Source: Elusimicrobiales bacterium (GTDB lineage Bacteria > Elusimicrobiota > Elusimicrobia > Elusimicrobiales > UBA9959). Taken from it: a stretch of 37,754 nucleotides of DNA. Each line of letters opens with the position of its first letter. The stretch's first letter is position 1. The notes beneath the pieces are model-generated. The model did not search any database and was not told where the DNA came from. It worked only from the letters and a program-made list of their open reading frames with translations. Below are positions 8,472-18,900 of this stretch, piece after piece. A program made the position numbers and the translations under genes. The stretch spans positions 1 through 37,754 of the forward strand of contig JAVHLJ010000024.1 of the NCBI GenBank assembly GCA_031082205.1. Direction: 5' to 3'.

Positions 8472-8480
8472 TGTTATGAT
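8472..8480 (+). promoter_or_regulatory. Extended -10 element six bases before a start codon
   Basis: TGT followed by TATGAT forms an extended -10 element (TGnTAnnnT) that ends six bases before the ATG at 8487. No Shine-Dalgarno sequence fits in between, so the deacetylase transcript would be leaderless or nearly so. No clear -35 is seen. Confidence 0.5.
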
Positions 8481-8486
8481 ATCAGT

Positions 8487-9587
8487 ATGAAAACAGCCGT
8501 CATACTCTCAGCCCTCATATCCCTCAACGCCCTGCCCTCCGCCGCGGGCGCTTTCGAGGATTCCCTCTCGTCCGACAACATCTTCTCCGCCGAGGTCCCG
8601 GCTCCGCCTGCGCCGGCGGGCGATGAGACCCCCGGCGCGGCTTACTCCCGCTATACCGCCGCTCTCAACCACTATTCGGAGATGGCCTTCCGCTCAGAGC
8701 CCGGCACCGAAGCTTACATGGAAGCCTACCTGGCCGCCTCCTATCTCCGCGACAGGCTCGAACCCCTGGGCGGGACGGCCGCGGCCAAGAGCGCCCGCAT
8801 CGACCTCGATTTCGCCCGCCCCGACGCCGCCACGCTGGCCGAGGTGGCCGATTTCTTCGGCTGGGGCCAGGCCATGAAGGACGAACAGCTCTCCCCCCCG
8901 GTCACGATCAAGGCCGGCTTCGCGACAATAAAGTACGTCAAGGGCAACACCCCTTTCCTGGTGCAGGGCGATTCTTTCCTGAAGCGCGGAGAGGTCATCC
9001 TGACCTTCGACGACGGCCCCGACACCCACGGGCTGACGGCCTCCGTCCTGGAGAGCAACGCCGGTTCCGCCCCCTCCATATTCTTCGTGCTGGGCAGCAA
9101 GCTCGGTCCGGCCGGCCGCGCCGTGATACGCGACGAGGCCGCCAGGGGCCACGAGGTCTCGCTGCACGGCTACTGGCACGCCACCGAGACCGGCAAGCCT
9201 TTCACCCGGTATTCCACGGAGCAGGTACTGGCCGATCTGGGCCGCACCGCGGACCTGATAAAGACCGCCACGGGCAAGGCCCCCTCCTTCTTCCGCCCCC
9301 CCTACGGCATCATAGCGCCGCAGGCCCTGCGGGCGGCGATAGACAGGTTCGGCGTGACACCGATGGGCTGGACCGTGGACACGCTGGACTGGTCGACCAA
9401 GGACCCCGACGAACTTTTCGAGAAGACCACCAGCCTCATCCGCCAGCGCGGCAAGGGCATAGTCCTGATGCACGACATACACCCGCAGAGCGTGCGGGTC
9501 AACGCGCGGCTCATAAAGTGGCTCGGCGACAACGGCTACAAGGTGGTCAACCCCGAGGCCGCCGTCCGAGCCTTCCGCGGCAGCTGA
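8487..9587 (+). CDS. Secreted polysaccharide deacetylase (NodB domain)
   Basis: 366-residue protein with an N-terminal signal peptide (cleavage near residue 22), a helical region of about 130 residues and a C-terminal NodB-homology domain. The carbohydrate esterase family 4 motifs are complete: TFDDGPD (173-179, metal-binding Asp176), HGYWH (His227 and His231), RPPYG (270-274), DTLDW (298-302) and LMHDIH (His329). Such enzymes remove acetyl groups from peptidoglycan, chitin oligomers or exopolysaccharide using a bound metal. The N-terminal domain is not recognised and may position the substrate. It has its own promoter and is followed by a strong terminator, so it is probably a single-gene unit. 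Confidence 0.9.
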   Translation: MKTAVILSALISLNALPSAAGAFEDSLSSDNIFSAEVPAPPAPAGDETPGAAYSRYTAALNHYSEMAFRSEPGTEAYMEAYLAASYLRDRLEPLGGTAAAKSARIDLDFARPDAATLAEVADFFGWGQAMKDEQLSPPVTIKAGFATIKYVKGNTPFLVQGDSFLKRGEVILTFDDGPDTHGLTASVLESNAGSAPSIFFVLGSKLGPAGRAVIRDEAARGHEVSLHGYWHATETGKPFTRYSTEQVLADLGRTADLIKTATGKAPSFFRPPYGIIAPQALRAAIDRFGVTPMGWTVDTLDWSTKDPDELFEKTTSLIRQRGKGIVLMHDIHPQSVRVNARLIKWLGDNGYKVVNPEAAVRAFRGS

Positions 9588-9603
9588 AACCGGCCAGCGA
9601 CGC

Positions 9604-9640
9604 AAAAAAAGACCCCGGTATCGGCCGGGGTCCCTTATTT
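9604..9640. terminator. Intrinsic terminator after the deacetylase gene
   Basis: The perfect eight-base stem GACCCCGG (9611-9618) and CCGGGGTC (9625-9632) has a six-base loop, followed by CCTTATTT. An A-tract on its left means it could also work in the opposite direction. Confidence 0.85.
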
Positions 9641-9642
9641 CG

Positions 9643-9648
9643 TAAAAT
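9643..9648 (+). promoter_or_regulatory. Possible -10 element of the helicase gene
   Basis: TAAAAT ends 12 bases before the helicase ATG at 9661 and immediately follows the upstream terminator. No -35 or TGn extension is seen, and there is no Shine-Dalgarno sequence in the short remaining leader. Confidence 0.35.
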
Positions 9649-9660
9649 CATTGTCCTCAT

Positions 9661-11846
<2,186 letters not shown>

Positions 11847-11850
<4 letters not shown>

Positions 11851-13001
11851 GGCTCCGGCTCCTGCTCGCCGCGCTGGCGGCCGCCCTGCTGTTCTGGTTC
11901 GCCCAGGCCTCTTTCGTGATACCGCTGGGCTCCGACGTCCCCGAATTCCTGGTCTCCAACTACGCCGTCCGCGAGGAGTCCCCGGACCATCCGCGGCTGG
12001 CCGCGCTGCGCCGGGCGGAGAAGCTCGACCAGGTCGTCGCGCCGGGAAAGACGCAATTCGAAAAGACGGTGCTGCTGCGCGGCTGGGCCCGGCGGCAATG
12101 GGAGCATCACTCCGGCAGCTTCGCCTATCCCCCGTGGGACGCCGCGGAGATACTCCGGCTCGCGCGCGGCGGCAACCGCGGCTTCTGCGCCCAGTACGCG
12201 GTCGTCTTCCTCCAGGCCGCCGTCTCGCTGGGACTGCACGCCCGCTATATCGATCTGCCGGGCCATTTCCTGACGGCCGTCTGGTCCGACGCGCATTACA
12301 AGTGGGTCGCCATGGACCCGTATCTCGACCTGCATTACGAGCGCCGGGGCTCGCCTCTCTCGGGGATGGAGATGCACCTCGCCTCGCTGCGCGGGGAACC
12401 GGGCGGCATAGAGGCCGTCTCCTCGGACGGCGGACGCAGGCCGCTGAAGACGGGGGACCTTTCCGCCTGGAGTTCCTACTCGATAATACTGCGCAACAAC
12501 CATCTCTCGGAACCGGTGAAGGCCGAAGTCAACGGCGCCGCGGCCAGGCCTCTCGCCGTCGCGGGCGGACGCGCCTCCTACCCGGTGGCTGGCAGGGACA
12601 GGCTGGGCATAGCCGACATTTTCCTGTCGTACGGCAACGGGGAAGAGCCCCCCGTTCCGGGGAGGCCGTTCACGGCCGACCGCGACGATTTCCGGCGGGA
12701 CATGAATTCCACCGTTTTAGTATGGGCGGAGAGCCGCAAGGACCCGGGAACGGTCAAGCTGCTGCTGAAGGCCGAGAATTCGCCGGGTTTTTCGTCTTTC
12801 CTCGTCAAGTCGGAGGGAACGGACTGGGAGCCGTCGCCGGAGAAACTGGCCGTCAGGCTCTCGCCGGGCTTCAACGCCATATCGGCGCGCGTCGCCACCA
12901 GGCACGGCTGGACCGGGCGTCCCTCTTCGGTCAGGCTTTTCTACAAGCCGGCCTGGCTGCTGGCGCCACGCCGGAGGACCGGGCTGCCCGGCAGCGTCTG
13001 A
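11847..13001 (+). CDS. Transglutaminase-like protein, secreted or membrane-anchored
   Basis: 384-residue protein with an N-terminal hydrophobic helix (residues 3-22) that acts as a signal or anchor. A transglutaminase-like fold follows, with a readable Cys-His-Asp triad: Cys114 in RGFCAQYA, His140 in DLPGHFLTAVW and Asp157 in YKWVAMDPYLD. Bacterial members are usually cysteine proteases or amidases rather than cross-linking enzymes. The roughly 180 residues after the domain look like beta-rich extracytoplasmic modules and are not recognised. Its ATG overlaps the helicase stop, so it is probably co-transcribed with the helicase, an unexpected pairing. Target unknown. Confidence 0.75.
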
Positions 13002-13052
13002 AGCGCGGGCCCGGATTTTTGATGATACGAGGAACCGTAACCGGAGGACACC

Positions 13053-13484
13053 ATGCTGGAACTGTTCAAAAAGTTCGAAAGAGCGGTGGTCGTGGCGCTG
13101 GCGGGACTGCTGGCGGCTACGATACTTTTTTCCACGCTGGAACTGGCCGTAACTCTCTTCAAGGACCTGGCCTCGCCGCCGGTACTGATGCTGGAGATGC
13201 ATGAGCTCCTGGACATCTTCGGCCTCTTCCTCCTCGTCCTTCTCGGCATAGAACTGCTCGAGACGATGAAGGCCTACCTGAGGGAGAACGTGGTCCACGT
13301 CGAGGTCGTCATGATAGTGGCCATCATCGCCATCGCGCGGAAGGTCATCATCCTGGACATCAAGGAACTCGAGGGAACCGCCCTCCTGGGACTTGCCGCG
13401 CTCATGGCGGCGCTGGCTTTCGGCTACGTGCACATAAAGCGCACCCACCTCAACTGCGGCACACGGCCGGAGAACCACAAATAG
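13053..13484 (+). CDS. PsiE-like membrane protein
   Basis: 143-residue integral membrane protein with about four transmembrane helices (near residues 12-34, 50-70, 82-100 and 106-126). The pattern ELLDIFGLFLLVLLGIELLET followed by VVMIVAIIAIARKVIILD matches the phosphate-starvation-inducible PsiE family, whose molecular function is unknown. A good ribosome-binding site (GGAGGA) lies five bases before the ATG. The secreted acid phosphatase a few genes upstream could share a phosphate theme, but no Pho-box was recognised. The Nudix gene follows after eight bases. Confidence 0.75.
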   Translation: MLELFKKFERAVVVALAGLLAATILFSTLELAVTLFKDLASPPVLMLEMHELLDIFGLFLLVLLGIELLETMKAYLRENVVHVEVVMIVAIIAIARKVIILDIKELEGTALLGLAALMAALAFGYVHIKRTHLNCGTRPENHK

Positions 13485-13492
13485 CCCGCGCG

Positions 13493-13921
13493 ATGAATCA
13501 TACGGAACGGAAGAAAGAATTCTCGGCCGGCGGCGTCGTGATCAAGGGCGGCCGGCTGCTGCTGATAAAGATGCGCAACCTCGCCGGCGAGGAGGTCTGG
13601 ACCTTCCCCAAGGGCCACCTGGAGGAGGGCGAGACGCCGGAGGCGGCGGCCCTGAGGGAAGTGCGCGAGGAGACCGGACTCGAATGCAGGATACTGGCCG
13701 CCCTTCTCACGACCGCCTACTCTTTCCTGCGCCGGGGAGTCCCCGTGGACAAGCGGGTGGACTGGTTCCTTATGGAGGAGACCGGCGGCGACGGCAGGGC
13801 TCTCACGCCTGACGAAGTGCTGGAAAAACGCTGGGCCTCTCCGGGCGAAGCGGACGGGCTGCTGAAATACCCCAGCGACCTTGGGATAATGAAGCTGCTG
13901 CGCACCGAGAACAGGATCTGA
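13493..13921 (+). CDS. Nudix hydrolase
   Basis: 142-residue Nudix protein. The Nudix box is complete: Gly41, Glu47, then REVREETG (55-62), the Mg-binding acidic helix that hydrolyses nucleoside diphosphates linked to another moiety. An SAGGVVIKGGRLLLIKMR start and a WTFPKGHLEEGE segment are like those of diadenosine polyphosphate (Ap4A) hydrolases and other MutT-like house-cleaning enzymes. The exact substrate cannot be decided from the sequence. It is the last gene of its run and is followed by a strong terminator. Confidence 0.88.
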   Translation: MNHTERKKEFSAGGVVIKGGRLLLIKMRNLAGEEVWTFPKGHLEEGETPEAAALREVREETGLECRILAALLTTAYSFLRRGVPVDKRVDWFLMEETGGDGRALTPDEVLEKRWASPGEADGLLKYPSDLGIMKLLRTENRI

Positions 13922-13943
13922 ACGGGGCCCCGCGCGACGGCAG

Positions 13944-13977
13944 GCCGTCCGCCTCAGGCGGACGGCTTCTTTTTTTT
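13944..13977. terminator. Strong terminator shared with the end of a convergent gene
   Basis: The ten-base stem GCCGTCCGCC (13944-13953) and GGCGGACGGC (13957-13966) has a TCA loop, followed by a T-rich run to 13977. It ends the plus-strand Nudix operon. The right half of the hairpin and the T-run are also codons of the minus-strand methylase gene, whose stop codon is the loop itself. Confidence 0.9.
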
Positions 13978-14676
13978 GGCCGGGGCCGCGGGAAGCCCCG
14001 GGACGAACAGGGTCGTGGCGACGCCCGCCTTCCTGATATCCGAGCCCAGCTTTTTGACCGAAGATTCCAGCAGTCGCCCCTGTCGGAAATTATCGCAGTC
14101 GGCGAGCACGGCCCGGTGGCCCGGCGGATAGGCCGCCAGCAGCGCGGCGAGGAACCGCTGGCGGGCGCGCGCGTAGGCCGGCAGGTTCAGGTCGGAGGCC
14201 ATGAAGAAGAGCGTGTCCATTCCGGGCGTGATCTCCGGCAGGCAGTCGCAGGCCGACAGGTCCACGAGCCTCAGTCCGCCTACGCTGAAACGGTTTAGGT
14301 CCAGGGCGTTGACCAGGGCGTCCAGCGAGGAGACGGCCTCCAGCACTCGCACGTCGGCCCCGGCCGCGCCCACCCGCGAGGCGACGCGCCTGGTCGTGAC
14401 GTTGAGGAAAAGCGGGTTGCCGTAGGTGACGAAAGCGATCCTGCCTCCCCGGGAAAGGCGGGAGATCAGCCTGCCCGCTATTTTCGCCGGGGTCAGGTCG
14501 CGGAGGAAGTGAAGCTCCCGGCAGAAAGGCCTCAGGAAAGCGGCCGTCGCCTCGTCCAGGCAATGGGTGTAGGCGGCGTCGCAGCGCTTCAGTTCGGACA
14601 GCGTCTCGGCGGTTACATGGGCGGGCTTGAGCCCGAAGGAACAGATCAGCAGTTCTTTTTTCATGGTAATTTTCAC
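13954..14676 (-). CDS. Tetrapyrrole-methylase-fold protein
   Basis: 240-residue protein resembling the SAM-binding TP-methylase fold. It has an N-terminal beta strand with a glycine turn (LLICSFGLKPAHVTAETLSE), an AFVTYGNPLFLN segment in place of the usual GDP loop, and a VRVLEAVSSLDALVNALDL segment matching the family's ExxSSL...A pattern. Relatives methylate porphyrins or corrinoids, modify rRNA (RsmI) or methylate peptide backbones. Which applies here cannot be told, and no cobalamin, haem or precursor-peptide gene lies nearby. The GTG at 14676 overlaps the preceding stop (GTGA); an ATG four codons later (14664) is an alternative. The C-terminus ends in a lysine run encoded by the terminator of the convergent Nudix operon. 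Confidence 0.65.
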   Translation of the reverse strand: MKITMKKELLICSFGLKPAHVTAETLSELKRCDAAYTHCLDEATAAFLRPFCRELHFLRDLTPAKIAGRLISRLSRGGRIAFVTYGNPLFLNVTTRRVASRVGAAGADVRVLEAVSSLDALVNALDLNRFSVGGLRLVDLSACDCLPEITPGMDTLFFMASDLNLPAYARARQRFLAALLAAYPPGHRAVLADCDNFRQGRLLESSVKKLGSDIRKAGVATTLFVPGLPAAPAKKKKPSA

Positions 14677-16127
14677 CGTGAACCCGGGAATAAGCCGGCG
14701 AGGCGGAAGCCGCCGGGTCCGAAGCCCAGGCCCAGCGGGTTGAGCAGGACGCCGCCGGCCAGGTACTGGGCGCGGGCGTTGGCGCGCGAAACGGAAACGG
14801 AGAGGCTGAGCGCTTCGCCGAAGCCGGCGGCCGCCGTCTCAGGGCTCAGCCCGGCGCCGGAAGCCGCCGAAAGGGCTGAGAAGGCTCCCCCGAAGTCCCC
14901 CTTCTCCGCCAGCTCCGCCGCGCCGGGCGCCGCCCGCCCGAGCTCCTCCAGCAGGCGCTTTGAACGCGAGTAGGCGGAAGCCGGAGCGGCGCGGCGGAAA
15001 TACCGGTCGGCGAGAAAGTCGTAAAGGCAGGAGAATTGCGGCCGGGCGGCCGTCGCCGCCATGTTGGCCAGGAGCAGCGCGGCGCGCGCGCCGAAAGAGG
15101 CTGCGAGGTAAATCCTCTCCCCTTCGTGCACCAGGCGCGAGATCTCCGCGGACGCGGCGCCTCCGGACTCTATCCTGGCGCCGGCGCCGTCCAGTTCGGC
15201 CGCCGCCTCCCTGGCGCGGCGGGCGGACGAGGGCCGGCCGCGCCGCTCCATGACCCCCGCGAGCGCCTCCAGGTCGTCGGCCGCCGCCAGCAGCGAAGAG
15301 GCGGACAGGCCTCCCCTGACCGACAGGCGCAGTTTCTCTAGGCGGGCCGCCTCGGCCGCGGTTATCCTGTCACGGCCGGAGACCGAGGAGGCCGCGCCGA
15401 GCAGGCCGCGGTAGTCGGCGAAAGCTTTTTCAACCAGGCCGGCGCGCCGCCCGGCGCGCGGTCCCGCCGCGTTCTCCAGGTCCCGCCTGGCGGAATCCGC
15501 CCAGGCGCCCAGCTTCCGCGCCGAGGAGGACAGCGCCTTCTTGTCCAGTTTGTAATCCGCGTTCACGAGCGAGGAACCGTCGTCGGAGGGACCCTCGTCC
15601 GACGGCGTTATCCGCATGGTCCCGCCCGGGGAGCCGTCCGGCTCCATGGCCAGCCCGGCGAAAAGCCGCCGGCCGGCCGCGCTGAGGTCCTCGTCAGAGG
15701 CCGCGCCGTCGGCCGCCGCGGCCGAGAGCGCCTTCACCAGGCCGACGAAATGGGGACTTATCTCGAAGGAGTATTCCTTGTAAGTATAGCCGCGCTCGGC
15801 CGAGGCGTCGCGCCCCTTCCTGAGGTAAAGATATATTTTCGCGGCCTGATCAGGGTCCCGCCTGATCCAGGCCAGCATTTTCTCCCTGACCTCGGCGTAG
15901 GGCTCTCCCTCTTCTATCGCCACGAATTGCCCGGCCATTCCGGCCTCGATTATCAGGTCGGCCGTCTCTCCGCGGAAGAACAGGCTCGACATCAGCCTGT
16001 CGCGCGTCTCCTCGAAGGAGCGGGCCTCCTCGCGCGGAAACATCTGCGCCGCGTCCGGCACCGCGTCCAGGGCCGCGGCGGGCAGGGCCAGCGCGGCCGC
16101 GGCAATCAATGCGGCGAGCGCCCTCAC
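14673..16127 (-). CDS. Secreted protein of unknown function
   Basis: I do not recognise this 484-residue protein. It has a clear signal peptide (hydrophobic residues 3-18, AAALA-type cleavage site) and then a mostly helical, alanine-rich body. The region at about 30-130 has a more varied composition and looks like a folded domain (MSSLFFRGETADLIIEAGMA and AKIYLYLRKGRDASAERGYT). Residues 150-195 are a serine/aspartate-rich linker. The rest is long helices with many Arg/Glu/Ala, and the C-terminus is glycine- and leucine-rich with GGVLLNPLGLGFGPGGFRLAG. Its GTG overlaps the PLD stop and its stop overlaps the methylase start, so it is firmly part of the envelope operon. A periplasmic role is inferred from the signal peptide only. 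Confidence 0.6.
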   Translation of the reverse strand: MRALAALIAAAALALPAAALDAVPDAAQMFPREEARSFEETRDRLMSSLFFRGETADLIIEAGMAGQFVAIEEGEPYAEVREKMLAWIRRDPDQAAKIYLYLRKGRDASAERGYTYKEYSFEISPHFVGLVKALSAAAADGAASDEDLSAAGRRLFAGLAMEPDGSPGGTMRITPSDEGPSDDGSSLVNADYKLDKKALSSSARKLGAWADSARRDLENAAGPRAGRRAGLVEKAFADYRGLLGAASSVSGRDRITAAEAARLEKLRLSVRGGLSASSLLAAADDLEALAGVMERRGRPSSARRAREAAAELDGAGARIESGGAASAEISRLVHEGERIYLAASFGARAALLLANMAATAARPQFSCLYDFLADRYFRRAAPASAYSRSKRLLEELGRAAPGAAELAEKGDFGGAFSALSAASGAGLSPETAAAGFGEALSLSVSVSRANARAQYLAGGVLLNPLGLGFGPGGFRLAGLFPGSR

Positions 16128-17257
16128 AGCCAGGACCTCATCATGTAGAGCACCGCGCTGGCCGCCTTATGAAGGAACGGGCGGGCGCGGCAGTCCGCGA
16201 GCGTTATCTCCCGGCAGCCGGCGAGGTCGTCGCCGAAGAGCCGTTCCATCTCCGACCCGAAAGCGCCGCCGAAGACGTTGACGTTCAGCTCCAGGTTGTA
16301 ATGAAGGCTGCGGTGGTCGAGGTTGTGGCTGCCGACGGAAGACCAGACGCCGTCTATCACGGACGTCTTGGAATGAAGGATCTCCCCTTTCCACTCATAT
16401 ATGCGCACGCCGCTGCGTATCATCCTGGGGAACATGGCCCAGGAGGCCCAGCGCACGTAGGGATGGTCGGTCTTGCCCGGCGCGATCACGCGCACGTCCA
16501 CGCCGCGGCGGGCCGCGCGCATGAGGCTTTTCCTTATTATCCGGTCGGGCAGGAAATAGGCGTTGGTGATGTATATCCTGTCCCGGGCGCGGTCTATGGC
16601 GTGCCGGTAGGCCCTGCGTATCGACCGCTCCTGGCGGAAGCCGGAGGCGGAGAGCACGGCGGCGTGCTCACGCCCCGCGTGGTGCGGCGCGTGCTGCGAA
16701 GCGGGGGAGGACTTGCCGCAAAGAGACCAGGAATCCCAGAAAAGCCTCTCTATCTCCGCCGCCACCGGGCCCGAGACCCTGACCTGGGCGTCCTTCCAGC
16801 CGGCCCCGCCCATGGACCTGGGCGCGTCGCGCTCGGTCATGTTGAAGCCTCCGACTATCGCCGTGGTCGTGTCGGCGCAGATCATCTTGCGGTGGTTGCG
16901 GCGCCCCCAGTTCCAGTGCGGCTTCCAGGGCACCACGGGATGGAACTCGCCGACGCGCACGCCGCGGCGGGCCAGGTCCCGGAAAAAATCCCTGTCGGTG
17001 AGCAGGGACCCCACGGAATCGTATATGAGGTAGGTCTCGACGCCGGCGGCGGCGCGCCCGGCCAGGAGTTCGCCGAAACGCCGCCCGACGGAATCGTCGG
17101 AAAAAGAATAGAACTCCAGCAGGAGGCGGCGCCTGGCCGAAAGCACGAGCTCCTCCATCGCGGCGAAGGCCTCGCCTCCGCCGCGCAGAAGCGAGGCCTC
17201 GTTGCCGGGGGAAGCTATTCCCGGGTCGAGGCAGTAGTGTCGCCAGTTCTTTTCCAT
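16124..17257 (-). CDS. Phospholipase D-like protein, cardiolipin-synthase type
   Basis: 377-residue protein with two HKD motifs: HRKMICAD (His122, Lys124, Asp129) and HSKTSVID (His295, Lys297, Asp302), each followed by a GxxN segment (GGFN, GSHN). This is the bacterial cardiolipin synthase/PLD family, which transfers phosphatidyl groups between phospholipids. There are no N-terminal transmembrane helices, so it is more like E. coli ClsB than ClsA. A long SPASQHAPHHAGREH insert lies between the two halves. The start overlaps the upstream ligase-like gene by 43 bases, so a later start is possible. The conserved part begins at about residue 18 (GNEASLL), leaving little room for change. Confidence 0.85.
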   Translation of the reverse strand: MEKNWRHYCLDPGIASPGNEASLLRGGGEAFAAMEELVLSARRRLLLEFYSFSDDSVGRRFGELLAGRAAAGVETYLIYDSVGSLLTDRDFFRDLARRGVRVGEFHPVVPWKPHWNWGRRNHRKMICADTTTAIVGGFNMTERDAPRSMGGAGWKDAQVRVSGPVAAEIERLFWDSWSLCGKSSPASQHAPHHAGREHAAVLSASGFRQERSIRRAYRHAIDRARDRIYITNAYFLPDRIIRKSLMRAARRGVDVRVIAPGKTDHPYVRWASWAMFPRMIRSGVRIYEWKGEILHSKTSVIDGVWSSVGSHNLDHRSLHYNLELNVNVFGGAFGSEMERLFGDDLAGCREITLADCRARPFLHKAASAVLYMMRSWL

Positions 17258-18900
17258 AGTTCGGGCGGCGCCGAGACCAGCGCCATATCATAGGCCGACC
17301 CCGCCGAAGCCGCCAGCGCGGCCGAAGCAGCGGCGGCCGCCCGCTCGGTCCCGGCCGCCGGCCTGCGGCCGGAGGACTCCAGCAGGTCCGCCAGGGCCAG
17401 CCGGGCGCGCGCGAAATTGGGTTCCAGGTAAAGGGCGCGCCGCAGTTTCTCTTCGGCGGCCCTCGACGCGCCGGCCGAGGAGTAAAAGCCGGCCGCCCTG
17501 AAATTCAGGCGCGCTGAAAGCGGAATACTCTCGAGCCCGGTCTCGGCCGCCGCTGCGCCGGCGGCGGCGCTGCCGGTCCAGGCCGCCAGGGCCTCGGCCC
17601 GGGCCAGGTGCAGGGACTCGCTGTAAGGGGAGAACCGCAGGACCCGGGCGGAGCATTCCAGCCGCGAGGCGGGCTCGAACCCCGGGGAAAGCAGGCACGC
17701 CGCGTCGCGCCCGTGCCGGTGCGTCCACTGCCAGGCGAAGGCCGCCAGTCCGGCCGCGGCCATCGCCTGGAGCAGGCGGGACCAGTTCCGCCCGGCCGCC
17801 GGAGCCGGAACGGCGGGGACCGGGGCCGCGCCGCCCGCCAGGAAGGCGAGCATCAGCAGCTGGATACCCCAGGCGAAAAAGATGCCGTCGAAAAGGGAAT
17901 GGACGAAAAGAAAGAGCGCGGGCGCGGCGAGCGGGCTGCCGGCCGCGCGGCGGAAAGAGGCCCGGAAGGCCGCCAGGTACAGCGCCGCGCCGGGCAGGCC
18001 GGTCTCCGCCAGCAGCTGCAGAGGCTCGCTGTGAGCGTGAGGAGTGGAATGACCGAAGAAGGATATCCCGTTGAAAGCCGGGAACTTGAAGATCTCGAAA
18101 GCCTGGCCGAAGGCGCCCGGCCCCCAGCCGGACAGCGGCCGGGCCGCGAAAGCGGAAAAGGCCGAAGCCCAGATGTCCAGCCTCCTGTAAGCGTGCGGAT
18201 CGTCGAGCTTCAGGAAAGAATGGAGGAGTTCCCGCGGCAGCAGGGCGGCCAGGGCAAGCGGCGCCAGCACTACGGCCAGGCCCGCGCGCTTGCCTCCGGA
18301 TTGAAAAAGCGACCAGGAAAGCGCGGCCCAGGCCGCCAGCGCCGCGCCTCGCGAATTGAGCGCGGCCACCGCGCCGAAGATAAGCGCCGCCCCGCCCCAT
18401 GAAAGCCAGCGGGAACGGCCCGCGGCGCGCCGGCCTGAAACCGCGAGGAGCACGGCGCCGGCTCCGCACAGGGCCGCCGTGTAATTGGGATTGGGCGGGA
18501 GGATCCCGGTCAGCGGAAGCCCGGCGAGCAGCTGGTAATAGACGCCGGCGGCCCCGGCGGCGGCGGCCAGGGCCGCGAAGACGAAGGCCGCGCGGGAGAG
18601 GCCGGGAACGCCGGCCGCGCAGCCGAAGAAAGCGGCGCCGACCCAGAATTTGGAGGAAGCCGCGAGGGCGGCCGGACCGGCGGCCGGGTTCATGAGGGCG
18701 GAAAGGAGGGACCAGGCCGCCAGGCCGGTCCACAGCTTTCCGCGCCGGAAGTCGGCGCCGCCCTCCGCGAAAAGGGCCATCGACCAGAACGCCACGGTGA
18801 AGAGAGCGGCCTGCGCCGGCGAACGCAGCCCACCCATGGCGACCGCCAGGACCATGGCGGCGAATATCCACGCCGGGCTTATGTTCTCACGGAGCTTCAC
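17215..18900 (-). CDS. O-antigen ligase/polymerase-like membrane protein with TPR tail
   Basis: 561-residue polytopic inner-membrane protein. About ten to twelve hydrophobic helices are followed by a soluble C-terminal tail. The periplasmic loop carries the Wzy_C/O-antigen-ligase pattern: LSGWGPGAFGQAFEIF, then HAHSEPLQLLAETGLPGAALYLAAF, with the conserved histidine and glutamates. The tail (from about 400) has TPR-like repeats (LNFRAAGFYSSAGASRAAEEKLRRA and on). Members transfer or polymerise undecaprenyl-linked glycans onto lipid A core, other sugars or pilin. The GTG start at 18900 overlaps the stop of a second, related gene. Lying next to the pil cluster, a pilin or protein glycan ligase is as likely as an O-antigen enzyme. 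Confidence 0.75.
   Translation of the reverse strand: MKLRENISPAWIFAAMVLAVAMGGLRSPAQAALFTVAFWSMALFAEGGADFRRGKLWTGLAAWSLLSALMNPAAGPAALAASSKFWVGAAFFGCAAGVPGLSRAAFVFAALAAAAGAAGVYYQLLAGLPLTGILPPNPNYTAALCGAGAVLLAVSGRRAAGRSRWLSWGGAALIFGAVAALNSRGAALAAWAALSWSLFQSGGKRAGLAVVLAPLALAALLPRELLHSFLKLDDPHAYRRLDIWASAFSAFAARPLSGWGPGAFGQAFEIFKFPAFNGISFFGHSTPHAHSEPLQLLAETGLPGAALYLAAFRASFRRAAGSPLAAPALFLFVHSLFDGIFFAWGIQLLMLAFLAGGAAPVPAVPAPAAGRNWSRLLQAMAAAGLAAFAWQWTHRHGRDAACLLSPGFEPASRLECSARVLRFSPYSESLHLARAEALAAWTGSAAAGAAAAETGLESIPLSARLNFRAAGFYSSAGASRAAEEKLRRALYLEPNFARARLALADLLESSGRRPAAGTERAAAAASAALAASAGSAYDMALVSAPPELWKRTGDTTASTRE

Noticed and set aside
13954-16127. A peptide N-methyltransferase (borosin-like) system with a precursor gene nearby.
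   Set aside because: No short precursor gene adjoins the methylase, and the neighbouring 484-residue protein has a signal peptide, which does not suit a precursor.
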